A stretch of DNA of 9,541 nt from NCBI GenBank assembly GCA_900313125.1, contig OMPZ01000074.1, positions 1-9,541 of the forward strand, written 5' to 3'. This document shows, in pieces, positions 1 to 6,138 of this stretch. The stretch is from an uncultured Eubacteriales bacterium (GTDB lineage: Bacteria; Bacillota; Clostridia; Oscillospirales; Acutalibacteraceae). The notes below the pieces were generated by a model, which was not told where the DNA came from, did no database searches, and worked only from the letters and a program-made list of their open reading frames with translations. Within the stretch, counting starts at the first letter, position 1, and each line of letters opens with the position of its first letter. The position numbers and the translations under genes are program-made.

Positions 1-846
1 GCCGTAAGAGACGCCATGAAGCTTCTTGTTCAGAAGATAGACAAGGGGCTTGCCGAAGGACGCCGCACGGGCGACCCGTATGAAGAGGACTTCCCGCTAA
101 AAGAGATGGTGCCGCTTTCAAAGGTCGATCTCTCCCCCACTATCTCCGACGACGAATACAAGAAGGAGCTGAAAAAGCTCCAGACGCGCCTGAGCGAGCT
201 GCACAACATCATTTACCGCAAGAAGATACCCGTTATCCTCTGCTACGAGGGCTGGGACGCCGCAGGCAAGGGCGGCAACATTCGCCGCGTCGCTTATCCG
301 CTCGACCCGCGCGGCTTTGACGTTCACCCGATAGCGTCTCCGCTGCCGCACGAGCTGAACCGTCAGTTTTTGTGGCGGTTCTGGACGCGCCTTCCGCGCA
401 CGGGTCACATCGCGATCTTCGACCGCACCTGGTACGGCCGCGTCATGGTCGAACGCCTTGAGGGCTTCTGCGGCGAAAAAGACTGGAAGCGCGCCTACAA
501 CGAGATCAACGAATTTGAGCGTATGCTGACCGACTGGGGCGCAGTCGTGCTGAAATTCTGGATACACATCGACAGCGACACTCAGCTTGCCCGCTTTACG
601 GAGCGGCAGAACACGCCGGAAAAGCAATGGAAGATCACCGACGAGGACTGGCGCAACCGCGAAAAATGGGCGCAGTACGAAACAGCCGTTGACGAGATGC
701 TGCAAAAGACGAGCACCAAAAACGCGCCGTGGTACATCATCGAATCGAACGACAAAAAGTACGCGCGCATCAAAACGCTCCGCATGATCGTAAAGGCTCT
801 CGAAAACGCCTGTGAAAACAATTTTGAACAGATGATGGACAGATGA
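1..846 (+). CDS. pap: Polyphosphate:AMP phosphotransferase (two-domain PPK2), C-terminal part, 5' end outside window
   Basis: PPK2-family enzyme that moves phosphate from polyphosphate to a nucleotide; two-domain members are known to convert AMP to ADP in the cytoplasm. Counting from the ATG at 16, the P-loop (EGWDAAGKGG) is at residues 78-87 and the Walker B region (IFDRTWYGR) near 134-142, with D136 and R137. A further family block (WKITDEDWRNREKW) lies near 205-218. The reading frame is open to base 1 (A-V-R-D-A before the ATG) and no ribosome site precedes that ATG. The sequence matches the catalytic C-terminal domain of Pap proteins of about 500 residues. I therefore call a gene running in from the left, with 281 residues visible. 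A single-domain PPK2 starting at 16 is possible but less likely. A strong terminator follows 12 bases after the stop. Family assignment is sure; the two-domain form is inferred. Confidence 0.9.
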   Translation, partial: AVRDAMKLLVQKIDKGLAEGRRTGDPYEEDFPLKEMVPLSKVDLSPTISDDEYKKELKKLQTRLSELHNIIYRKKIPVILCYEGWDAAGKGGNIRRVAYPLDPRGFDVHPIASPLPHELNRQFLWRFWTRLPRTGHIAIFDRTWYGRVMVERLEGFCGEKDWKRAYNEINEFERMLTDWGAVVLKFWIHIDSDTQLARFTERQNTPEKQWKITDEDWRNREKWAQYETAVDEMLQKTSTKNAPWYIIESNDKKYARIKTLRMIVKALENACENNFEQMMDR

Positions 847-858
847 TCCCGTCACACA

Positions 859-894
859 AAAAGCACTCTCGGCAAGCCCGCCGGGAGTGCTTTT
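859..894. terminator. Bidirectional rho-independent terminator
   Basis: A 15-bp stem (AAAAGCACTCTCGGC at 859-873 against GCCGGGAGTGCTTTT at 880-894, with one G-T pair) closes a six-base loop. The plus strand ends the stem with TTTT. The minus strand ends it with five T's, because five A's lie at 858-862. It sits between the converging PPK2 and LtrA genes and can serve both. Confidence 0.88.
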
Positions 895-904
895 GGATTC
901 AAAT

Positions 905-962
905 AATGAATACTGAAGAATGAAAACTGAAGAATGAATAATGTCGGAAGTGCTGCGCACTT
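905..962. repeat. A-rich TGAAGAATGA intergenic repeat followed by small hairpin
   Basis: ACTGAAGAATGAA occurs twice with a 14-base period (912-924 and 926-938), flanked by degenerate AATGAA/AATAATG copies. A small hairpin follows: AAGTGC (948-953), loop TGC, GCACTT (957-962), then GTTTTATTAT. From memory, this kind of repeat recurs between genes in Ruminococcus-like genomes; I could not search for it. It may add termination downstream of ltrA or be a mobile or decaying repeat. It codes for nothing convincing. Confidence 0.6.
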
Positions 963-986
963 GTTTTATTATAAGCTTTTTTATTC

Positions 987-2138
987 TCAAGCTGTCGGAA
1001 TTTGCGTCCTTATCTTTTTGCTTATCCTGTAAAGCATGATATAGATACCGAAAACGTATGCGACCGTTACCGCGATGTTTATAAACATATTGTTTCTGAA
1101 AATGAACATCACGACGGCAAAGCTCGCGCCAAGCAGCAGCATGAGCAAAAAGAATTTTTTCTTAAAGCCGCATTTCTTCTTCGCGTAATGGCAAAGCGCG
1201 AAAAGGAACATGTAGTAGATAACGAGCGACGCCACCAGAAGCGTAATCTTCGGCAACAGGTCGATATCTTCATTGCGCATAAATTCAAGCGCTGTCGTGA
1301 TGTTGTTGAGAGAGAATATAATGAAGATATGAAAGAGCATATATATAAGCCCGTTCGTTTCGATCTCGCGGTCGATGATATGATCGTAAAGCGTGCCGTA
1401 GCTCAAAAACAGCCCGATAACGATTATGAACGCCATTGCGCTGAAATACAGACCCCGAACGCTCAGGCTGCCCTCAAAGTACGACGCGATCGCGATTATC
1501 ATTTCGCCGAAGGTGAAAACGACGTAAAGCATCGCACGCTCCGAAAGGTGTGAGAAATCGACGACGACCGTTTTCTTTCCGTTGCCGAAAAGCAGCGTCG
1601 CCAAAATGCCGAACAGTATAGCCGCGAGAGATAAGAACCATACGCCCGTTTTGCTGTACAAGGGTATGGACGCGAGTATTATCGCCGATTCAGCGAAAAG
1701 TATAATCATCACATTCCTGATGCGCTTTTGCTGCTCGGGGTCGCCCTTGTGGTTTCTCAGCTCGATTAGATACTGCACGCCGATATTTATAAGAATAAGC
1801 GCCCACGCAAGGTGGTACTGCATCTGATACTCCTGCCAATGCTCGCGGGTGCCCTCAGCGACGAAGTACAGCAGGAACATATTTATGAAGAGAAAAACAT
1901 GGTCGCGCGCGCCGTTTCGCCCGTAAAGATTTATGTAGTACGTCGTGAAATTCCATATCTGTATCACCGCGAGCGTACACAGAACATACGCGAGGAACAT
2001 ACCCGACTCGACAAAGCCGCCGCTGATATGGTGCAGCAGCGAATTGTTCCGCCCGATGACATAAACGAAGATCAGGTCGTAGATAAGCTCAAGGTATTCG
2101 ACCTTTTTCTCTTCCTTCTCTAAGATCTCTTTTATCAA
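987..2138 (-). CDS. ltrA: LtrA family (low temperature requirement protein A) membrane protein, TTG start
   Basis: Multi-pass membrane protein of 383 residues with the two hallmark blocks of the LtrA family. The N-terminal acidic block YLELIYDLIFVYVIG is at about 15-29, and HLSERAMLYVVFTFGEMIIAI lies at about 197-217. Roughly ten to twelve hydrophobic segments can be seen, for example near 44-64, 80-96, 108-126, 142-160, 202-220, 230-248, 298-318 and 328-370. The family was named from a cold-sensitive Listeria mutant; its biochemical role is unknown. The start is TTG at 2138, six bases after a strong GGGAGGT. The next in-frame Met is residue 47, beyond the conserved first block, so it cannot be the start. 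The gene follows the deacylase gene by 18 bases and is probably co-transcribed with it. It ends before the shared terminator at 859-894. Confidence 0.9.
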   Translation of the reverse strand: MIKEILEKEEKKVEYLELIYDLIFVYVIGRNNSLLHHISGGFVESGMFLAYVLCTLAVIQIWNFTTYYINLYGRNGARDHVFLFINMFLLYFVAEGTREHWQEYQMQYHLAWALILINIGVQYLIELRNHKGDPEQQKRIRNVMIILFAESAIILASIPLYSKTGVWFLSLAAILFGILATLLFGNGKKTVVVDFSHLSERAMLYVVFTFGEMIIAIASYFEGSLSVRGLYFSAMAFIIVIGLFLSYGTLYDHIIDREIETNGLIYMLFHIFIIFSLNNITTALEFMRNEDIDLLPKITLLVASLVIYYMFLFALCHYAKKKCGFKKKFFLLMLLLGASFAVVMFIFRNNMFINIAVTVAYVFGIYIMLYRISKKIRTQIPTA

Positions 2139-2144
2139 GTCATT

Positions 2145-2151
2145 ACCTCCC
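2145..2151 (-). promoter_or_regulatory. Ribosome binding site fixing the TTG start of ltrA
   Basis: The minus strand reads GGGAGGT, then AATGAC, then TTG. The ATG inside the spacer (2143-2141) is only one base from the site and reads ATG ACT TGA, so it cannot start the protein. The TTG has normal six-base spacing and opens the frame carrying the conserved LtrA N-terminus. The site lies between the deacylase stop and ltrA. Confidence 0.8.
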
Positions 2152-2156
2152 GAGCG

Positions 2157-2705
2157 TTATTCTCCCACAAGCTTTACCGTGACGGGCGACGCGCCGAGCG
2201 CGGGTATAACCTTATCGGTGAGGTCCTTCACGGAGAATTTCAGCGAGCTTGTATTCACACACGGGTGACAGCCGAAGTACTCCTCCTTCAGGACGTCCTC
2301 GTCGATAACGAGCTGAACACGGTGCTCCTTATCGTTCATAAGCCCCAGCACCGAAACGCTGCCCGGATGAAGGTCAAGCAGCTCCTCCATACACGCTTCG
2401 TCCGCGAAGGACAAGCGGCTTATACCCATCTGCGACGAAAGCTCCTTCGTTTTAAACGGCTTGTCTCCGGGCATTATGAGCAGGTAGAACTTCGTTTTCT
2501 GACGGTTGCAGAGAAAAAGGTTCTTGCATATACGAACGTTGAGCACAGCGTCGATCTCCTCGCACGCTTCCATTGTGGTCGCCGGCTGATCGCGGTGGTC
2601 GGTGCGTTCAAACTCCACCCCCAGACCGTCAAGAAATCTATAGGTGCGCACCTCGCGCTCCTGTCTGCCCGTCATGTCCTCGGGCGAGCCCCTTAAAAGC
2701 TCCAT
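2157..2705 (-). CDS. YbaK/ProX-type aminoacyl-tRNA deacylase (prolyl-tRNA editing family)
   Basis: Free-standing trans-editing protein of 182 residues (tRNA_edit/YbaK fold). By family it hydrolyses mischarged tRNA, most likely Ala-tRNA(Pro) as in ProXp-ala/PrdX proteins, correcting errors of prolyl-tRNA synthetase in the cytoplasm. The conserved lysine segment C60-K61-N-L-F-L is visible, followed by K-F-Y-L-L-I. The C-terminal signature G145-C-H-P-C-V-N151-T152 matches the family's GxHPxxNT. The start at 2705 is preceded by GGAGGA seven bases away. A longer frame from a GTG at 2768 adds 21 residues without a ribosome site and unlike the family, so I rejected it. The gene is followed 18 bases later by ltrA. 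Exact tRNA specificity cannot be read from sequence; PrdX is usually met near proline-related genes, and none is here. Confidence 0.88.
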   Translation of the reverse strand: MELLRGSPEDMTGRQEREVRTYRFLDGLGVEFERTDHRDQPATTMEACEEIDAVLNVRICKNLFLCNRQKTKFYLLIMPGDKPFKTKELSSQMGISRLSFADEACMEELLDLHPGSVSVLGLMNDKEHRVQLVIDEDVLKEEYFGCHPCVNTSSLKFSVKDLTDKVIPALGASPVTVKLVGE

Positions 2706-2735
2706 TGTACTCTCCTCCAAAATTTTATTATGACC

Positions 2736-2763
2736 GACTGCGTTACAGTCTGCCCCGGCAGAC
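2736..2763 (-). promoter_or_regulatory. Two overlapping hairpins in the leader of the deacylase-ltrA transcript
   Basis: In the minus-strand transcript, GTCTGCC-GG-GGCAGAC (2763 to 2748) is followed by GACTG-TAACG-CAGTC (2750 to 2736). They share three bases, so both cannot be fully formed at once. The pair ends about 19 bases before the ribosome site of the deacylase gene. The first has only a two-base loop if fully paired, so it would open to six pairs and four bases. A regulatory role is inference. I see no convincing promoter between 2764 and 2865, though the 2800-2860 stretch is AT-rich. Confidence 0.35.
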
Positions 2764-2865
2764 CCCACACCTGCGCCACTTCGTGATCCTCTCTCTGAGA
2801 GAAATTATTTGTGACTAAAAATTTTATGGTATTTCTGCTAAAGACATTTGTTTTCTGAATGGTTA

Positions 2866-3216
2866 CTAAAATACGCGCTTTGTGGCAACGATACTTACGC
2901 CCGTTTCGGCTGCGTTTTCGATCACTACGTCTCCTATCGACACGGGCAGGCTCACCTTCGCCGCCTTTATCGCAGCCACAACGTCGAATATCTTATCCTT
3001 CGGCACGGGCGACTTCGTCTTTACGGGAACGGGCACGCCATTTTCCGCTATCGCCGTCGAGGTCACCATTCTTGTCGGGGCTGAGACCTCGGTCTCGGCG
3101 TATCTTTTGCCGACCGCGCAGTTGTTTCCGCTGACGGACACAGCCTGTCCGTTCTCCACCTCTACAGTCAGCTCGCAGCCCATCGGGCAGCCGATACAGA
3201 TCATATTTCTTTTCAT
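2866..3216 (-). CDS. DUF1667 protein, four-cysteine likely metal or Fe-S carrier of the redox operon
   Basis: Small protein of 116 residues, DUF1667 family, typically encoded next to GlpA-like oxidoreductases in anaerobes. The N-terminus carries C7-x2-C10-x3-C14 and then C33 in NNCAVGKRY. This spacing suits a 4Fe-4S cluster or zinc. The segment from C7 to G36 resembles the N-terminal Fe-S domain of molybdopterin oxidoreductases (cysteines, then an acidic VEVENGQ strand-turn, then C-x2-GK). The rest (about 45-116) has no motif I can assign. The start overlaps the preceding stop as ATGA and has GGGAGG six bases upstream. It is the last gene of the three. I find no clear terminator after 2866, so read-through into the deacylase gene is possible. 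Likely role: electron transfer or assembly factor for the dehydrogenase; this is inferred. Confidence 0.88.
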   Translation of the reverse strand: MKRNMICIGCPMGCELTVEVENGQAVSVSGNNCAVGKRYAETEVSAPTRMVTSTAIAENGVPVPVKTKSPVPKDKIFDVVAAIKAAKVSLPVSIGDVVIENAAETGVSIVATKRVF

Positions 3217-4478
3217 ACGCCGCCTCCCGTTATAGTTACCGTGATGTCCTGCGCGTCGGAGAGGATATCCTTTTTAAGGATAACGTCCTCCATCTCGCTC
3301 GGCACCATTATCTTTTTCTTCTTTCTCAAAAGCTCCCGTTCACCCGAGCTTACCACTATCGAGCAGCCCTTGTAGACGTCTCTCACTCTGAAACGCAGAT
3401 GCACGTTTTCGCTTACGTTCGCCGTATCTATCGTCGATGGCACGGTGTACCTCACGCCGTCTCCGGGCGAAACGGAGATCTTTTGCGGCGCGTTCTCTTT
3501 TTTGCCGCCGTTTTTGATGTACTCCGCAGCGTTTCGCCCTGCGCGTCCCGACTCCTCCGACACGAAATCTACAAGATCGTGGACGTGCAGCACGTTTCCG
3601 CAGGCAAACACGCCGTCAACATCGGTCTCAAGGCGGTCGTCAACTATCGGACCGTTCGTCGCGCCGTTTATCGAAACGCCCGCGCCGAGTGAAAGCTCGT
3701 TCTCCGGGATAAGTCCGCATGAAAGCAGCAGCGTGTCGCACGGGTAATACTCCTCCGTGCCGGGAATGGGCGCGCCTGTCTTATCGACCTCGGCGATCGT
3801 CACGCCCTCCAGTTTGCGCTTGCCTTTTATATCCGTCACGGTATGGCTGAGCTTTAACGGAATACCGTAGTCGTCGAGACATTGAACGATGTTTCTCTTC
3901 AGTCCTCCCGAGTACGGCATAAGCTCCGCTACGAGCTTGACGTGCGCGCCCTCAAGCGTCATTCTGCGCGCCATGATAAGTCCGATATCGCCCGAGCCGA
4001 GGATAACTACCTCCTTGCCCGGCACCCAGCCCTCGCAGTTGACCATCTTCTGAGCCGTGCCGGCGGTGTAGATGCCCTGCGGTCTCATGCCGGGGATATT
4101 CAGCGCGCCGTGCGGTCTTTCGCGGCAGCCCATCGCGAGGATAACGGCGTCCGCCTTCACCGTTTTTAAGCCCTTATCGCGGCTTACAACGGTTATCTCC
4201 TTGTCGCGGCTTACGGAAAGCACCATGCTGCCCGTCTCAAAGTGAATGCCGAGCTGCTCCGTCTGCTCGATAAAGCGGCCCGCGTATTCGGGGCCGGTCA
4301 GCTCCTCCTTGAAGGTGTGGAGACCGAAGCCGTTGTGTATGCATTGATTGAGAATACCGCCGAGACGGTCGTCGCGCTCGTAGATGACTATATCGTCGAT
4401 CCCGTTTTTGCGCGCTTCTACAGCGGCAGCCATTCCGGCAGGACCTCCGCCGATTATCACCAATGAATGCTTATCCAT
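3213..4478 (-). CDS. FAD/NAD(P)-dependent oxidoreductase, second subunit of a GlpA-like dehydrogenase
   Basis: Pyridine nucleotide-disulfide oxidoreductase fold, 421 residues. The N-terminal FAD dinucleotide loop GGGPAG is at 10-15, with the acidic end of the fold at E34 (IYERDDRLGG). LAMGCRERP is at about 114-122, the NAD(P) loop GSGDIG at 161-166, and the second FAD block DGVFACGN at about 288-295. No CxxC redox disulfide is present, so it is not a thioredoxin or disulfide reductase. It is closer to the FAD/NAD subunits of multi-subunit dehydrogenases such as HcnB or opine/sarcosine oxidase. About 90 C-terminal residues (330-421) form a separate beta-rich tail of unknown role. The start overlaps the upstream stop by 8 bases and has GGGAGGT upstream; its own stop overlaps the next start by 4. 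It probably passes electrons between the first subunit's Fe-S centre and NAD(P). Confidence 0.88.
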   Translation of the reverse strand: MDKHSLVIIGGGPAGMAAAVEARKNGIDDIVIYERDDRLGGILNQCIHNGFGLHTFKEELTGPEYAGRFIEQTEQLGIHFETGSMVLSVSRDKEITVVSRDKGLKTVKADAVILAMGCRERPHGALNIPGMRPQGIYTAGTAQKMVNCEGWVPGKEVVILGSGDIGLIMARRMTLEGAHVKLVAELMPYSGGLKRNIVQCLDDYGIPLKLSHTVTDIKGKRKLEGVTIAEVDKTGAPIPGTEEYYPCDTLLLSCGLIPENELSLGAGVSINGATNGPIVDDRLETDVDGVFACGNVLHVHDLVDFVSEESGRAGRNAAEYIKNGGKKENAPQKISVSPGDGVRYTVPSTIDTANVSENVHLRFRVRDVYKGCSIVVSSGERELLRKKKKIMVPSEMEDVILKKDILSDAQDITVTITGGGV

Positions 4479-5868
4479 TCTTCTTCACCTCCCAAAGCGG
4501 TATGTCAAGCTCCTGCGCCAGCAGCTCGATCACTCTCGGCGAACAAAAGCCCGCCTGGCATCTGCCCATGCCCGCTCTGACTCTGCGCTTTACGCCGTCG
4601 AGCGTAGTCGCGCCGAGCGGTCGGCGAATGCTGTCGAGTATCTCGCCCTCGCTTATCTGCTCGCAGCGGCAGACTATCTGACCGTAATCGGGGCGTTCCT
4701 TTATCAGCCTTTCGCGCTCGTCATATCCGAGCTGCGCGAGCTTCGGTATGCCCTTGCGTATCGGGTCGAAATCCTGCTTTTTCTCCGGGTGAAGCCTTTC
4801 GCAGACGAGCTGCGTCAGATATACGGCTATAGCCGGAGCGCTGCTAAGTCCGGGTGACTCGATGCCCGCCGCGTCGATAAAGCAGCCGCAGTCTCTGATG
4901 ATGAAGTCGCCCGTGCTGCCCGTCGCTCTCAGCCCCGAAAACGAGGTTATCACCTTGTTGTAGGGAACGCCCGAAACGGAGCGCGCCGAAACACTTTTCA
5001 CGGCGTCAAGCCCCGCGCGTGTCGTCGAGATATCCTCCTTGTCGCCGATGTCCTTCGCCGTTGGTCCGACGATGAGATTGCCGTGTACCGTCGGCGAAAC
5101 GAGCACGCCCTTGCCCATTTCGGAGGGCACCTGGAATATCGTAGCCGAAACGGTGCTGCCCGCGCTCTTGTCGAGCAGCATATACTCGCCCTTGCGCGCC
5201 GTGATCGAGAAATCGGGCGTCTCCACCATATTGTGTACGGCGTCGGCGTAAACTCCGGCGCAGTTGAGAACTACCCTTGCGCGGAACTCCCCCTTCGTTG
5301 TGGAGATAACAAAAATATCGTCCTCGCGTTTTATCGCCGTCACCTCTGTCATCAGCTCAAACTGCGCGCCGTTTGCACAGGCGTTCTCGGCAAATGCGAT
5401 CGTCATCTCAAACGGACAGACGATACCCGAGGTCGGCGCGTACAGCGCGGCGTAAACTTGCGGTGAGAGCGACGGCTCAAGCTCTCTCGCTTCGTCGCCC
5501 TTGAGGATACGCAGACCCTCCACGCCGTTTTGTAGACCTCTCTCGTAGAGCTTCTCGAGCGTTTCAAGCTCGCTCTCCTTCCAGCAGACCACCATTGCGC
5601 CGTTTCTGGTAAACGGAATGTCGAGCTCCTTTGAAACGCTGTCCATCATTTTATTGCCCTCGACGTTGAAGCGCGCCTTGAGCGTTCCGGGCATGGCGTC
5701 AAAGCCCGCGTGAATGATCGCGCTGTTCGCCTTGCTCGTGCCCTCGCAGACGTCGCTCTCACGCTCGAGAACGACTACGTCGAGCTTGTATCTCGAAAGC
5801 TCGCGCGCGGCGGCACAGCCGATAACTCCGCCGCCTATCACGGCGGCGTCATATATTCTGTTGTCCAT
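4471..5868 (-). CDS. GlpA-like FAD-dependent dehydrogenase with C-terminal BFD-type [2Fe-2S] domain
   Basis: FAD-dependent oxidoreductase of the DAO superfamily, 465 residues. The FAD loop GGGVIG is at 12-17, with E35 ending the fold, and TSKANSAIIHAGFDAMPGT at about 44-62 as in GlpA/LhgO relatives. GLRATGSTGDFIIRD (about 322-336) and GIESPGLSSAPAIA (about 345-358) contribute to flavin binding. A BFD-like domain begins near 395 with C400-x-C402 and C437-x4-C442, suited to a 2Fe-2S cluster. In GlpABC this subunit oxidises glycerol-3-phosphate to dihydroxyacetone phosphate under anaerobic conditions. L-2-hydroxyglutarate or another 2-hydroxy acid is the main alternative. The start at 5868 is fixed by AGGAGG six bases upstream; an in-frame extension to 5997 runs through the promoter and is rejected. 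No glpK, glpF or glpC is beside it. Confidence 0.85.
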   Translation of the reverse strand: MDNRIYDAAVIGGGVIGCAAARELSRYKLDVVVLERESDVCEGTSKANSAIIHAGFDAMPGTLKARFNVEGNKMMDSVSKELDIPFTRNGAMVVCWKESELETLEKLYERGLQNGVEGLRILKGDEARELEPSLSPQVYAALYAPTSGIVCPFEMTIAFAENACANGAQFELMTEVTAIKREDDIFVISTTKGEFRARVVLNCAGVYADAVHNMVETPDFSITARKGEYMLLDKSAGSTVSATIFQVPSEMGKGVLVSPTVHGNLIVGPTAKDIGDKEDISTTRAGLDAVKSVSARSVSGVPYNKVITSFSGLRATGSTGDFIIRDCGCFIDAAGIESPGLSSAPAIAVYLTQLVCERLHPEKKQDFDPIRKGIPKLAQLGYDERERLIKERPDYGQIVCRCEQISEGEILDSIRRPLGATTLDGVKRRVRAGMGRCQAGFCSPRVIELLAQELDIPLWEVKKNG

Positions 5869-5898
5869 ACAATTCCTCCTGTTATAGATTTTTCGTCC

Positions 5899-5916
5899 GC
5901 GCACTTTTCTCTGCGC
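5899..5916 (-). other. Small hairpin in the 5' leader of the redox operon
   Basis: GCGCA (5899-5903) can pair with TGCGC (5912-5916) across an eight-base loop, in the roughly 58-base leader between the predicted start of transcription and the ribosome site. Its function is unknown and a five-pair stem can arise by chance. Confidence 0.3.
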
Positions 5917-5919
5917 AGA

Positions 5920-5946
5920 ACACCTTGATATCATTATAACAGGTGT
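5920..5946. promoter_or_regulatory. Candidate operator: inverted repeat bracketing the -10 box
   Basis: ACACCT (5920-5925) and AGGTGT (5941-5946) are perfect inverted arms spaced 21 bases apart, two helical turns, with the -10 box and likely transcription start between them. A second, shorter dyad AACAG-N5-CTGTT (5938-5952) lies in the -10/-35 spacer, and the palindrome TGATATCA (5926-5933) lies at the start point. The placement suits repression, but no regulator gene is nearby and the sequence matches no operator I know. Confidence 0.4.
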
Positions 5947-5961
5947 ACTGTTTTTTAACAA
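5933..5961 (-). promoter_or_regulatory. SigmaA-type promoter of the three-gene redox operon
   Basis: On the minus strand, TTGTTA (5961-5956) and a perfect TATAAT (5938-5933) are separated by 17 bases. T-rich sequence lies upstream on the plus strand (A-rich on the minus strand). Transcription would start near 5926, giving a leader of about 58 bases before the GlpA-like start codon at 5868. Confidence 0.8.
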
Positions 5962-6004
5962 GAGATTTTTTATTTTTGTGTAAATTCGTAACAACAATAA
6001 GACG

Positions 6005-6045
6005 CCGCCCGAACGAATGTGATGGTCACAAAGTCGTTCGGGCGG
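6005..6045 (-). terminator. Long hairpin terminator of the Ig-like surface protein gene
   Basis: A 12-bp perfect outer stem (CCGCCCGAACGA at 6005-6016 against TCGTTCGGGCGG at 6034-6045) is continued by an inner 5-bp stem (TGTGA/TCACA) around a TGG loop. An A / AAG internal bulge separates the stems. On the minus strand it is followed by CGTCTTATTGTTGTTA, which is only moderately T-rich. It starts 93 bases after the surface-protein stop and lies just upstream of the redox operon promoter, insulating the two. The gap 6046-6138 otherwise holds a weak GCCGT/ACGGC stem (6074-6087) and no gene. Confidence 0.75.
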
Positions 6046-6138
6046 AGCCGATCATAGATATTCCCTATTATCTGCCGTTTTCACGGCGGAGAAAAACATT
6101 GTCGATCATAAATAAGACTTCGCTAAGCGACGTCAAAC

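Noticed and set aside
118..990. 290-residue minus-strand frame antisense to the PPK2 gene
   Set aside because: It mirrors the real PPK2 codons, has no recognisable domain and no ribosome site, and runs through the terminator and the A-rich repeat.
1002..1553. 183-residue plus-strand frame inside ltrA
   Set aside because: Antisense shadow of a well-supported LtrA gene; the product is a charged sequence without motifs.
2706..2768. N-terminal extension of the deacylase to a GTG at 2768
   Set aside because: The internal ATG at 2705 has an ideal ribosome site and the extension covers the leader hairpins without family similarity.
3213..4478. Thioredoxin reductase or disulfide reductase
   Set aside because: No CxxC redox pair is present despite both dinucleotide-binding loops.
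5949..5961. Possible Rex (redox sensor) site at TGTT-TTTT-AACA in the promoter
   Set aside because: One half resembles TTGTTAA, but the spacing and second half do not match the TTGTTAA-N4-TTAACAA pattern.
5869..5997. N-terminal extension of the GlpA-like protein
   Set aside because: It reads through the promoter and ribosome site; the ATG at 5868 with AGGAGG starts directly at the FAD-binding fold.
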